Of a DNA stretch of 64,000 bases, positions 25,903 through 38,409 are shown in pieces. Position 1 is the first letter of the stretch, and every line of letters starts with the position of its first letter. A program made the translations under genes and the position numbers. The stretch comes from Saururus chinensis (Eukaryota; Streptophyta; Magnoliopsida; Piperales; Saururaceae). The notes beneath the pieces are model-generated. The model was not told the origin of the DNA and did no database searches. It saw only the letters and a program-made list of their open reading frames with translations. Location: positions 39,566,995-39,630,994 of the forward strand of contig CP141142.1 in assembly GCA_035235625.1 (NCBI GenBank), written 5' to 3'.

Positions 25903-28297
25903 TGTACTTTGATTGCATATAAGAGGGGAAAAGGAAGAAGGATTTCTGCTCTGATTCTAAGTGAGTGTCATATATATTTGACCTGAGATTATGCGGTAGC
26001 AATTTTCAACGTTCATGGGAATCTTAATTTAAATTGGCTGATTCCTAGTGCCAGCTGTGAAAGATCTCTGGCCCCTTTGGGTGGTAATTTCAACAAATGA
26101 AAACTTCTGCAACGTGGAAAGAGAAGACCTTGTACATTGACTTAGACAGCTCTGACAGCGAGGTAGTATTTCCATTTTTTCTGTTGCCTTATAGAGTTAT
26201 TATAGAAGTTCTCCACTATCGGTGTTTAGTTCAGAAGACTTGATGTGTAGGTGAGTGCATCTTATTTATTCCAGACACTGCTGTTACCAGCTTTCCAAGA
26301 TGGAGGTAAATTTTGAGAGGTTCAGAAACATGTATTGGGAAACAATATATGGAGAATTTTTATTATAGAAATGTAAACCATTGATTTTTTTTTACCAGGA
26401 ATACTAAAATAATTAGAGAAATTATATATAGTAGACACTGATTAACTCTTGAAGCCACTCTTTCACTTTACCGAGCAGCAAATGAGTTTTGACTTTGTAT
26501 ATTTTCCGAAATGCTGTATTTGTTATTAAAATACCTCTGCAATGATGAGCTTTACGTTAACCCCTCGTCACTGCCTTTATGTACTGGTATTGAGGCCGGA
26601 ACACCAGGAAGATGTGGTCAGGAATAATGAAGAATCCAAAAAATTCCTGGACGTGTTCTTTGGACAAGCACTTTCTTACCATGCAGCCCATAACTCTTTT
26701 CTCAAATAAGCTAGTTAAATGTGAGCCTGGTCAAATTTTAAGCCGGGGCATCTGCGTGATATTTAGCAAAGTTGGAACTTCTGGCTCTAGATCTGACTAC
26801 CGCTGTTGCGCCATTTACAAAATGGATAAATTTGGGGTGTTGTGTTAGTGTATAGGAGTTACTAAAGGGATAATAACAAATGTTTTGTTTGTGAGGTTGT
26901 ATCTCAACTTACTAAAATAGATAAAATTGTCTTTTCACACTTAAAATGTCTTGATGTGATCCCCAAATCATGTTGCCAGTGGTTGTTTGCTTGATGACTG
27001 TATCACTATCCCTGTTTTTAGCATGTTTTGCCAATGGAAGAACTTTTCTACCCAAGCGCAAGTGTATCTTTCTGGATTTTTGGTAAGAAGACAAATGGGT
27101 CTTACTTCGCCTTGTTTTTAAGTTCTATTCGACTAGTCCATATTAAGCTCCCGTTACTGTGTTGCTCAAGGCACGAGACAGAGTAATGAGTCCCAAAGGT
27201 CGACTTTCTGAAGGCGTTCTGTTGTGGTGGATAACATGGGTATGTTTGTTATTTCTATCATTTGCATATGCCTTCTAACAGTCATTCTAATGTCGTGCAA
27301 GTGAAGTTTTTTCAACGCAAGGGGTGTATATAAGCGCAATCTACCCTACCAAAAATGAACTTTTAATTGGAAGTGCTTGACACTAGCCCATAGCATTGCT
27401 ACTGAGTCTTAGGCTCTTAGCCAAAAAGCTCTGGCAGCTAGTGTGAAGGAATATCATCATCTAATACCTTATTGGTCATTAGTACAGCCGTCGACGTACA
27501 CTCCGTTTGCTTGCTGCAATGCCCTTCTTGAACTGAGAAAGTGGAACCGCTTCGTTCTAGCACATAACATTGCTCTTAGCTGATACATGGGGACTGTTTA
27601 GATAAAAATTGTTCAAACAATATCCATATTATCTTAAAAAGGATTGTTCCACTAATAGGAACCCAAACCTACCAAGAATTTTCAAATAATTCACTATCTA
27701 GAAAAGTAGTAGCAACAACATCAACACTTATCTCATTAGCTTAAATTAATGACACATACTCCATCAGTCCCACGTCAGTAGTTTCATTTAAAAAAATAGT
27801 AATTTTTATTGGATGGTGGGACTCACTAGCTAGAAAACGGAAATTAAGTTTTTGAGATGTTTTTTGAGTATTAACTACTTAAATTGGGCCAAACGAAACA
27901 TGGAACAATCTTTTTGTTCTAATTGAGCTATTAATATGGGATAGAAAGAATATTATATACATAGAGAAAAGGTATTAATGAATCTGGATTCAGAAAAAGA
28001 CAATATTTCAAGGTACATGGAAAAGAGTTCACTTCATGTATTCTAGGACCTTTAATTATGTTAGTGAGTCATATAATTTCACCCAACAACCTTAATTAAA
28101 TTCTTTTAGCAATCTATTACCAAAGAGGGCCTTAATATCCCCCTAATCCAAACCCAAATTTGTATTCACAAGTAAAATAAAACAAGGAAGAAAGAAAGTG
28201 GTTAACCCAAACCAAACTCTCATCAAGCAAAAATTGCTTCATATTTGTAAAAACAATCAAGCTTCCCAAGGAGAGCATAGATGGAGGAAGAAATCAA
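25903..28297. other. 3' flank of PGP synthase and intergenic DNA
   Basis: The first few hundred bases are probably PGP synthase 3' UTR. At 26098-26163 an exon-like stretch (ATG to a GAG|GTAGTA donor, reading MKTSATWKEKTLYIDLDSS) has no partner exon that I could find. 27759-27950 looks like a diverged Stowaway-like MITE (ACTCCATCAGTCCCA at the left, TAATATGGGATAGAAAG at the right). Nothing else was recognised. Confidence 0.4.
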
Positions 28298-28498
28298 CTC
28301 CCTGTGTCCTAAATTAATAGCTCCATTTGATAAATTTTTTTTTTATATTAATAACTTTATTTTATTATATTTAAGTAGTTAGGTACTTAAAAAAGAGTAT
28401 TATAAATTCATTTTTTCTTCTTTTGCACGTGGGTTTTACAATTAAATAAAAATTACTATTTTCTACATGTAACTATTATTAACATGAAAAGGAGGGAG
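28298..28498. mobile_element. Stowaway-like MITE
   Basis: It begins CTCCCTGTGTCCTAAATTAA and ends GAAAAGGAGGGAG followed by TA. Internal sequence, including GTACTTAAAAAAGAGTATTA, is shared with the copy at 35434-35638, so the two belong to one subfamily. 201 bp, noncoding. Confidence 0.75.
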
Positions 28499-29631
28499 TA
28501 TAATTTTGCTATGCATGCTCATGCATCGAATTCCATGCGGAGATCCCTCTTGTCGACTGAACATATAAAAAAAAAGTACAACATGAACCTACTGTACACA
28601 TAGATCAAAAGGTTGCAGGAAGGCTCAGCCTCAGCGCTGGTGTTGAGAACAGTGAATTAAACGCACCACCGGCACCACAATGGGATGACTTAGAGCAGTC
28701 CTCAATGGTTATCTCCAAAGGATCGGCTAAATGTCGATTACCAATCCAACCACTCCTCCCCAAGCTAAGAGGAGAGAATGCCCACAACCAGAACTAATAG
28801 CCAGTGAACGGAAAGGCAGAGATCACTATGAAGCGCTTCCCTATCGGCGACCATGGATGACAGCCCACAACATGGACCTCAATCATCCGCTGAACAAGAA
28901 GATGAGGCACACCCTGGAGGTGGAGGAGGTTCATCCATTAAGCCCTATTTGAACCTCTACTCAGCAACTAAGAAATGACACATTGGGGCTAGCGTCGAGA
29001 AAACGATGCACCAATATTTTCGTCAACGTAAACCCAAGCAAAATGGGTGGGGACTGAGGTTTCACAAGCAAACAAGCGGTGAAGAAGTGTGGGAGAAGGG
29101 AGACGAAACAATGCGAAGAATTGCATTACTAACGGTAAGAATAGAAGTCCTCATGCTTCGTCTATCACTTTCCTCTACTTCCTTAAGATATATATACCCC
29201 ACTTCTTTTTCCAAAACAATAATTTTTAACTTTGGCAACTATCCTCCTCTTTGTCTTTTTTTTCTTTTTTAGATTTTAAGACGGTCATAGGCTTGGCTGC
29301 TTGTGGCTGGCTGATGCCCGCTTGGTGGTGTTTGTAGTCTAGCCTAGCCCTAGCCACGGCCTTTGGGCCTTGGCCAGCTGCAACTAAATCTTCGCGGGCT
29401 ACTGCCAGGACTAGGCTGGCTACGACCAGACAATCTTACAGTGTCCATGTTATGGCCATTAGCTAGGCCACGAGCTTGCGGCCAAGGAGGGGGCAAGCAA
29501 GTAGGTGGGCAAGCTGAGGAGGAAGAGTATCGAGATCAGGTCTTTGGCAGCTATGGTGGCATTGGCCGGTGCCAAAGAAGGGGATGTGAAGATGGAGATA
29601 GAATTATTAATTTTAGATGTAGGGCTCGTTT
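28499..29631. other. Intergenic DNA, no gene recognised
   Basis: 29282-29490 is rich in GGCTNGGCC words resembling hAT MITE interiors. Open frames at 28731, 29006 and 29363 have no motif, splice context or family resemblance. Confidence 0.4.
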
Positions 29632-30066
29632 GGGAGGTAGATTTTTAAGGTGAAAAGTAATTTGTTTAGAGTGGAAAGTGATTTCTAAAGTGAAAACCGT
29701 TTGGAAGGCTTATTTAAAGCTAAAATCGCTTCCTTGGTGGAAGTTAATTTTTAGGTCAATTTAAAACGAATTGACTTAAAATTTACTTTTTTCAAGAACT
29801 CGCCTCCCGAGTTCTTGAAGAAAGTTATTTCTTTTTTGAAATGATATGAAATGACGTTTTACTCATTCAAAAAAGATATTTTACTTATTAGAGGGCATTT
29901 TTATTATTTTTACATGAAAATAAAAAATAAACTAAAATCTAATTACTTTTTAAAATTATTTATAAAAACCCTATCCAAATATCATTGTGTTTGACTTTTT
30001 TTACCAAAAATTAATTCTCTTATAAATTAATTTTCTTTCTACTTCAAAATGCCTCTCAAATGCCCC
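29632..30066. mobile_element. PIF/Harbinger-like MITE
   Basis: The left end GGGCTCGTTTGGGAGG and the reverse complement of the right end, GGGGCATTTGAGAGGC, form imperfect inverted repeats. TTA follows the right end and GTA precedes the left. About 435 bp. The subterminal AAGTTAATTTT-type words occur in both orientations. Confidence 0.55.
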
Positions 30067-30680
30067 TTAAGTAAGAGATTTTCAAGATAAGGTTAAAATA
30101 AATAAAAAATGAGGAACACAAGAAGTTAACAGGTACAAATACCTACATTCTTTTTACCAAAAAGGTGAAGTAAAACAAATTGAGAGAGGAGGAAGGGGCC
30201 ATCAACGTTGTGAACAAGCCCGTTGACAACACCATCACAACCCAAAAATCAATCTATAAATGCTCCTGGGAGACCACAACACAACCAGCTGGGGCAGACC
30301 ACTCCCATCGAGGGTTCATCAAATAATTACATTGAGCTTCCACTCCACCTTCCCTTTCCCCTCCCTACGCACAGTCGAAGAATGATCTTCCTAACGAAAA
30401 TATTGTATTTACCGACACATTTGCATAGTATGTACCCTTAGAATAACGTGCAATGTCGGATCGAAATCTAACGGCCGTGATGCCGTTCGTGAAAACTAGA
30501 CTCATGTTCGAATCTCACTTGCGTCTGACCATGTATGACTCTCACAGTTAAAACTACTGGCCCTAAATGAAAAGGCTTACAGTCGCGCCGAGCGGTGCGC
30601 AGCAAATGCTCCAAACCCCCGCAGGTGACAGGGCTGCATCGTCGGCGGTCGTTGATTCGAACTTGGAGCGTTCAATTCCG

Positions 30681-33600
30681 ATGGCGACGGAGCTGCAGAA
30701 GCCCAATGAGCCCGCTCCTCAGCTCAAAGCCCTAGTCCAGCCCCCGAAGGATGACCCTCCCTCCGTTCCCACGGCCACCGCCGCCGCCGGTGGCGGTGCC
30801 CAGGCGGGCGCCGAGCAAGAGTCCAAGGAGATCGAAGGCGGTGCCACGCCGCATCCGGCGTCGGAAATGCAGAAGAAGTTCCTCCGCGCCGAGCGCTTCG
30901 GCATGCCCGTTCAGCTCTCCGAGGCGGAGAAGCGCAACTCCCGCGCCCAGAGGTACGGTTCGGTTCCGTTCTTCCGAACTTTGTCCCACATTTTTTGCCG
31001 TTAATGCTCTCCTGCTCTTCTCTTGTCTCGTTGTTTTGTTATAATCTGTTTATGTTCATTATCATAATACTTTGTGTGCTCAAGACTGACGAACATTAGG
31101 GTTTCTGTAGCTGTTAAAATTTCGTATAGGAAGAAACAACGAGCTTTACGGTTTCTGTAGCTCTTTGTTCCTTTTAAAATGTTGTATTTGTGGCTTTTCT
31201 TTTTGTACTCGTGTTTCTGTAGGCTTGGTGGCTGTGTTAGTGGGGGCATGCGGACCGATGTTAGGGTTTGCATCTTGAATTTCAGTGTTGATGTTCGGAT
31301 TTTTTTGCTACAACTTTTTTACACATTTTGGAATCGATCTTTAAGTCAATTAGATAGACTTTTTCCTGCAGCGCCGGGTTTATAGCAAAATAGTCACTTC
31401 GTGTACGAAAGTGCCAATTTTAATGCCTAGTTGAAGGGGATGGATGATCTTTCAGGTCTTCACCTTCTCGTCCATGCATATAGGTATAGTGCATATGTAC
31501 ATATCCTTAGCGTGAGGAGAACAAAGTTAGATGACAAGGGTGTAGTTTTGATATTGTGGAGAAGATTGAAGCTTTACAAGATACGTTGCCCTGTTACTAA
31601 GTTATTGTGAAAAGGGTGCCATTAGAGTAAGTATCGCGGGGATAAACTCTTGGCTGAGAATTTGCCCAATGATGGCCTGGCAGGGCCGCACGACCAGTAG
31701 CCTATGCGATCTACTTTTACCCAATTTTTGCAACACAACTTGTAGTAAAACGAGGCTCCACCCCAAAACTTTTTTTTCTGGCAATACTATGCTCAAATTA
31801 TAATGAACAAGACCCTTTACCTTGCCCCCAAACCCAAGGAACAACCATGCACTTGTAAGGGACTGCACCCTTGGTGAATCAGGCCCTTGCCCAACTTGTC
31901 TTTCAACTCTCAGCCCACTCTTGCTGATTTACAACTTGTTGAATACCTTCTCATTTAGTCATCCACCCTATTATTGAGGAGATGGTCTAACAAAGACTAG
32001 AACTACTAGGTTTCTACTATCCTTTTAAAAATTTGTCATAAAAATGTCTCATCTCGAGTACAACTAGGAAACCTGCTACAACCTCTATCTGGAGTCCTAG
32101 CCTTGCTAGGATTCAACATGTGCCTTCCTTCTAGAGTCTTTCCGGAGCTCGAAGTCCTTAGCATGCATGTTCTTGCCTCGACAAAGTTTGCCTTGTGTCC
32201 ACCTCTTGTATGGAGTTTGAATGCCACTAGGATTTGGCTATCTTGAGTAGCTTATTCGCATACAACCACTGCCATTGGGTTTCCCACTTACACTTGACTT
32301 CCGTGCACACTCTAGTCATGCTGGGATCTTTGCCAAAAATCAATTAACCAGCCTTCATCCTGCACACACTCAACCAATTGTCTGGCATAAGCATGTTGTC
32401 TACACGTTCGAGCATGGCTACCCGCATGTGCCCCATGACCCAACCTCCAAAATCCGTCAAGCGTGCATAGGATCCCCTCCTTTTCTGACGGCGCCTGCAC
32501 CTGCACCTGCATCATCACCCAACCATTATCAAGTCATACTAGGAATAGGACTTCCACAAACCTGTCCACCCAGCACACAACACTGCTGCCAACTCACACA
32601 CTTGGCCTATAATGTGCTTGCCTTGGCTTCTTGCACGCCAAAGCTGAGGGGCTGACCAGCCCCTATGCCTATCAAGAGGTTGAGGGTCTAACAGTAACAC
32701 ACATACCAAGATGAACATGGTGTTTTATCTTTACAAGATTAGCATTATGCAGTATAACTTGTTCTTTATTCTTTGTCATATTATTTTATGAAAGACTGAC
32801 TGTAGTTTATTTTGTTCAATGTTTAAAGTTAAAGTATCTACACTAGAACAAATGGCATCATCATTTGAGGATCAAGTTTTGTATCACTCGTGTGAATATG
32901 TGAGAAGAAATAACTTTTGAAGAATTGATTAAATTATTTAGTTGTGCTACCTATTACTAACCAAAATTAGTTTATCAAGTTCTTTTATTTTTTTATTTGT
33001 TGTTGTAGTAAAATTTTTGTTTCTTCCTTGTGCTGGGTAATGTTACTGCTTCAATTACTGGAAACTTGTATATAAACTAAATTTCACCATCACACTTTTG
33101 CCTTTTGAAGGTATTAAATGGGCATGTGGTTATCCTCTTTCACTCCATTGTTACCTAATTCAATTCGTTATGGTTTTTAAGGTTTGGCACCGTGCCATCT
33201 GTGGATAAACCAGATGAGATGAAGAAATCTGAAGAACTGAAGAGAAAAGCGAGGGCTGAGAGGTTTGGCTGTAGATGTTGCTTTAATTGTGTTCATTTTC
33301 ATACAATAATCTTTGAGAATTTATTGCATTGGTGAAGTCCTCTGGAACAGTCTATGAAGGCTGCCTTTTGCTGTGGCGTTTTTTTAGGTTTGGCCTAAAT
33401 GTACAAGCTCCTGTTGTTGATGAGGCAAAAAAGAAAGCTCGGTCGGAGAGATTTGGACAAGGATCTAAGGCTGACCCTTTGGAAGAAGAAAAAAGAAAAG
33501 CTAGGGCTATCAGGTTAGCTAAAATATCAGTTTAATTTTCATGTTTGCATATCCTGATACTAGGGGGATCCAAGTTTTTGGCATTTATCTCTTATTGGCG

Positions 33601-34016
33601 GTTGAATTTTGAGATCAAAATCAAAACTCACAGTTACCTGTAAGGCTTCACCTCCCAGTGTAAGTTACATGGTTTTGCATTTACAGCTCCCTTTTAGCTT
33701 GGTCCCCCAAGGGGCTAATAATAATTTAGTAGTTGAACTGATATTATCAAATGAATTCCAGAATTTTTCATTCCTTTATTATCAATGTAAGTCTTATGTG
33801 CGTGAGCTTGTGGAATTAACCTTTTTCAGGTTTGCACAGACAACATCAACCAAGGAATCACATGAAAACGGTGGGGCTAATAAAGCGGGGGTAAGTTTCT
33901 CTTAGACAAAAGGTGGCCGGTTAAGGGTATGGAACAACCTTTGAAACTAACCAGCCCTTTTACTGTGATTTTTACAGAAGGAAAGTGTTGCCGGTGAAGA
34001 TGATGGTGTTGCCTGA
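30681..34016 (+). CDS. MOS11: MOS11 (CIP29/SARNP-like mRNA export factor)
   Basis: Five exons: 30681-30952, 33182-33262, 33388-33513, 33830-33890 and 33978-34016. They give 579 nt, encoding 192 aa and a stop. The protein resembles Arabidopsis MOS11 and human CIP29/SARNP, nuclear proteins that work with the TREX complex and the UAP56 helicase in mRNA export; MOS11 is also needed for some immune-receptor signalling. An acidic, Ala/Pro/Gly-rich N-terminus (about residues 1-60) is followed by a basic region with repeated modules ending in [48 protein letters not shown] and [11 protein letters not shown], then [11 protein letters not shown]. The start at 30681 ([11 protein letters not shown]) matches the family; the frame is open upstream to 30567 but without resemblance. 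Intron 1 is 2.2 kb and contains unassigned, probably transposon-derived sequence. The gene is convergent with the PP2C at 34827. Confidence 0.9.
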
Positions 34017-34826
34017 GCAACAATGCCTGCCAACTCTGGGAGTAAGATGCTATTTCTTTTCTTTTTTTAAAATCGTCCGTTTTCACCTACTTTCTTAGGG
34101 CTTTTCCATCATAACTTTTGTTTTTCCTCTGATTTATGGTTTCTGCAGATGGCTTCCAGAGTTTGTACTATCCCAAGGATCACCTGGGCACTCGGCTGAT
34201 GGCTGGCTCTACGAAGCATGAAGTTCAACATAGTATTAGCAGCATCAGAGGAAGTATTTTGTCTCCAGATTGCATTTAGAGATTTTTTGTGCATAGGAAG
34301 CCTGATACACAGATTGCATTCGAAAATTGGGCCAAATCTTTTGCTCAGAAGATAATATAATCTCAATGCTTTTTGGCTTGTATGTAACATCTCTGTTCTT
34401 CCGAGTAGTGTCAAGCTTTTGATTAGATGTCACGCTAGGATGACTGTGGGTTGTTTCCTGCCTGCTCCTCAATGCCTTTTAAACTGACGTTAATGCTCAG
34501 AGATAGTACACCGTGGAAAAATGTTCCATTGTTACTGATGCAAAACACGACGATACTACTCGTTATAAGATTGTTAATGTTTTCTGGTGCCTACAAAGTC
34601 ACGGGCATTTTTAACAACGGATTTCCTCTCAGAATGACACAAACAACTGTGCTGGTATCATGGCCATGATCTATCAACTCTGCCTAGTTTCTCATGAACG
34701 CTGGAAGAATTCTTGTGGCGCCCAGATGTCGTAAATGGTTAAAAATGAAGTAAAAAGGAAGATAAATGGATGATGAGAATTTAAAAGAACGAATTTATGG
34801 GGTTAACAAGACGAGTACTAGAATTT

Positions 34827-36824
34827 TTAGGTTGCCGATCCAGCATCTGTGGGGATGCCACCACCTCTAATTGAAAGCGTATGACCACGAGAAGAGCTTT
34901 TACTGATAAAGTGAGGGTCTAGGAACAAAACTACTACTGTGATATCATCATGAAAATGTCTCCTCACGCCTCGATCAATCTTCTTCAGGTCTGAGTACCT
35001 CATCTCTCTCTTCTTTGCTGCCTCTTGCAATGCTACTTTAATGAGTCTCCTAGCGACTCCCTACCAAAACAGAAAATCACTGTGCTAATTAATCACCCTG
35101 CATCTTGGCGTGACCTGTCAATTAGCATTCAATATGCAACTGTCATTTTAGGGATGAGGAATCTCACATTACGTGGGTTGTGGTAAACAATGTCAATAGC
35201 TTCTTGATTAGTAAGGTGCTCCCACAGGCCGTCGGAAGCAAATATGAGGAACTGATCATTGTGGCCGAATTTGTGCACTATTATTGATGGCTCAGCACTG
35301 AGGATAGGCTTGAAGAATGGTTCGGGCAACCGGAACCTAGGAATGAGAGGCTCCCTGTTGAACTCTGCATCCTTCAAGTAAGCATCACCAAGTGATCTGG
35401 AAACCTGCATTACCATGATAGGATTAGAATATATTCCCTCCGTCCTAAATTAATAACTCCATTTGATAAAAAAGTTTTCTCCACATTAATAGCTCCATTT
35501 TGTTAAATTTAAGTGGTTGGGTACTTAAAAAAGAGTATCACAAGCTTATTTTTCCTTCTCTTGGACGACGTGGGTTTCACCATTCAATAGAAACTACCAT
35601 TTTTTCAAATGAAGCTATTTAATATAGGATGGAGGGAGTATTTTTGTATAATAGAATAAAATGCAATGTGTTTTGCTACCATACATATGCAAAATCAGGA
35701 AAGTTGAACAAACTCAATCAGCACTCAATATAGGTAAAATTTACCTGTATAATACCCTTGACACGCCAAACTTTGTGCTTTAAGACTACAATTTGTGGAT
35801 CATTGGGATGCAACCGACGTAGCTCGTCTCTTACAGATTCAATTCCTGCATTATGCTCTGATGATAACTGGATAGGCAAGACCTGCTTAATGGCTCTCTC
35901 CAGTTTTGCTAAAACCACGCGAGAGTCCCCAAGGTTTGCAATGTACAGTGTACCACTACATACTATCCCAACTAAGACACAAGATCCAACTGAAGCTATC
36001 TGCGGTTTTTTGTGCCACTGTTTTCTTACAAGAGAGATAAAACCCTCTTCAGTAGCTGAAAATGCTTTCTGGATAACAGCAGGTGATATGTTTTGATGCT
36101 CTGAAGCAAATCCTGTATAAACAAATACTGACAACTATTAACATCAAACCAGTTCAAAATAACATAAGGTAAAAGTACACCATCATAATACAGATAACAC
36201 CCAAGGAAATAGAGCACAACTCCTGTTTTTTACTATAATGGGGTAACAAGTTTGTGCAAGCAAAAAAAGTAGCACCAGCAATCCAAAAGATAGAATTCAG
36301 GTAGAACTAAGTTCTATATTCATCAGTAAAAAGAAAATACCAGACAGTGACAAAGTAGGAATACCAGACAACAAAAAATCTAGTAGAAGTAAGGAAAACT
36401 GTAGAAGACAAAATGTAATCATGAAAATCCAAAAAAGACATGATAAATAGAAACAAATTGCATGAGCAGGTTAATAACTCAGAAACAATGCAATATAGAA
36501 CTCACTCTGAAGATGTTTGAAGAGATGATCATTTATGTACCGCGAGGTCTCCGGTCCTCCATGGCCATCATAGATCCCAACAAATGTTCCACAGGGTCCT
36601 GTTTCAAGGCAACTAAGTGGACCTGATTCAACCTGACTTTGATCCTCCACCACATTGTTGGCTTGAATAACCGCCATTGAGAATTCTCCATTAACATGAT
36701 ACCCTAAGTCCTTATGCCAAAGTAGCCCATTTGACTTCCCACTTGAGTCACTGCTACTATTATCACCTTCTCTTGAAGGTCGCCAACAAGGAGTAACAAT
36801 CTTCATCAAACCAGAAGAGACCAT
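34827..36824 (-). CDS. Protein phosphatase 2C, clade D
   Basis: Four exons run right to left: 36824-36506, 36112-35745, 35404-35168 and 35060-34827. They give 1158 nt, encoding 385 aa and a stop. PP2C metal-binding motifs are present: YDGHGG (residues 85-90), GDSR in exon 2, SDGLWE (Asp287) and HDDITVVV (Asp346/Asp347). Clade D signatures include [47 protein letters not shown] and LSIRGGG near the C-terminus. Clade D phosphatases act at the plasma membrane and cytosol. They dephosphorylate plasma-membrane H+-ATPase, opposing SAUR/auxin growth signals, and some act on receptor kinases. The start is the ATG at 36824 ([14 protein letters not shown]). A Stowaway-like MITE lies inside intron 2. 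The only good TATA-like site is 1.2 kb upstream, which implies a 5' UTR intron. Confidence 0.93.
35434..35638. mobile_element. Stowaway-like MITE inside PP2C intron 2
   Basis: The left end TTCCCTCCGTCCTAAATTAA and right end TAGGATGGAGGGAG are flanked by TA on both sides. The body matches the MITE at 28298. It sits wholly within the intron between PP2C exons 2 and 3 and leaves both splice sites intact. Confidence 0.85.
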
Positions 36825-38025
36825 CACTTAGACTCATCCAAGATCCAATAGATTCATCCAAATTAATCCGTGATAATTTACCCCATTGTATTCTAATTTT
36901 CACTTGTAGACGCTATATCAACCAAACTGCTCAACAATCAAACGAAGAAACAAAAAATTAGAGGCACGACACTCAAAGAGTAAGATAATCAATTCACTAA
37001 CACATAACCCACTGGATGAAACCAAAATCAAGCAAAGTTGTAAACAAAACAATAGACAGGACAAAGTTTTTGCAAAAGCTTCAGTTCAAAACATCTCTCT
37101 TGTTTAAACAAAACAACCTTCAAAACGTTCACAGAAAACGTCCATATAGTTTTACAGAAAATGGAGATAGAGATCTACATAACAGACGATGGAGTATTAT
37201 TCAAACTACTCTAGTTGAAATACTGCAGATGTTGTCAAACAAATAATATTAGTCTTGGAAATTTCCCCGACAAGTACCTGATATGAATTCAACCAAACCA
37301 TCCTATGCCGAGAAGCACAAATACCCCAAAGGACAAAATTTTCTAGAATTTCCAAAAGACTAACGAGGGAAAGGGGGATGGTCAAAAGCAACAGATTAGA
37401 GTCCTCAGAAGAGCGACAGAACTTTGTATTAAACTTTGAAAAGCTTTAAAACTCTTTCACCCATGACATTAAAAACGGATTCGATAGAAAAAGTGAAGAA
37501 CGTGATTTTTACAGGGTAGCAGCATATGGAAAAAAACAAGTGAAAGATGAGGATTTTTTTTACTTTTTTTTAAAAAAATTAATCTCCTATGATCAAACCA
37601 GTACAAGTAGAGATGAGCAGGCGTGGGTAAATATATATATGAATGGATAAGATTCTAAAAGAAACAAGTATTGAAAGCTGAGAAGACTTCCAGAGAATTA
37701 TAGAGTATAGACAAGAATTAACAGGACTCTCTGTCAGATACCTTGCATCTGGCTTCTGGGTCTTTACAGCCCATGTTAGCTATGAACCCCCCATTAAGAA
37801 CTTGGGCAGCTTCTGCTCAGAGACATTGCAAAACAGATAAGAGGATGTTGGAGTTTTATGCCAGAAGATCTCCAGAATAATTGTCAGAACAGAGATCTGA
37901 ATGCTAGATATAAACAAATAAAATAAACCAATAATAAACAACCCACAACCAAACAACCCTCTCTTGACCCAAATTCTGAACTAATCTCACCAGTACCTGT
38001 GTTCAAGAGACTCCTCAACTGGGGT

Positions 38026-38032
38026 GTTTATA
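38026..38032 (-). promoter_or_regulatory. Candidate TATA box for the PP2C gene
   Basis: On the minus strand the sequence is CTTCTATAAACACCCC, about 1.2 kb upstream of the PP2C start codon. A plausible donor (ACAG|GTACTGG) lies about 30-40 nt further down. This suggests a 5' UTR exon and a long leader intron running to just before 36824. Inference only. Confidence 0.4.
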
Positions 38033-38409
38033 GAAGTGCTTAGAATCGATTGGCTGAGGATCAAAAGAGGGTAACAGAGGGCAAAAAAACCATTAACCAC
38101 CCACTTCTTCAGGCAGGTTTTGCTCACCCCTTTCTCTCCTAACTTTATGTTTCCCCGGTTGGTTTCATGGATCAGATGTCCCGAAACTTGCCGCGGTTTT
38201 CGAGCTGGGCCCCTCCCCACTGACCAGGAGGACCCAGACAAATCACCCTCGTTTGCCCCCCTCTCCTTCCACCCTTTTTGCTTCACCCAAACCAATTCCT
38301 GTGTCCCACGCAGATTAATTTGGCAGCTTTGGGACCCGGTCTGCCTTATGCCCGCCTCCCTTAAATATGCACGGGTAGATTTCCATAGTCCCTTGCAATG
38401 TGACTAGTC

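Noticed and set aside
30495-30530. B-box-like GTTCGAATCTC suggesting a tRNA or SINE upstream of MOS11
   Set aside because: No A-box at the right distance and no acceptor-stem complementarity that I could find.
32275-32655. 126-codon frame within MOS11 intron 1
   Set aside because: No recognisable family; His/Pro-rich composition and surrounding sequence look like transposon debris.
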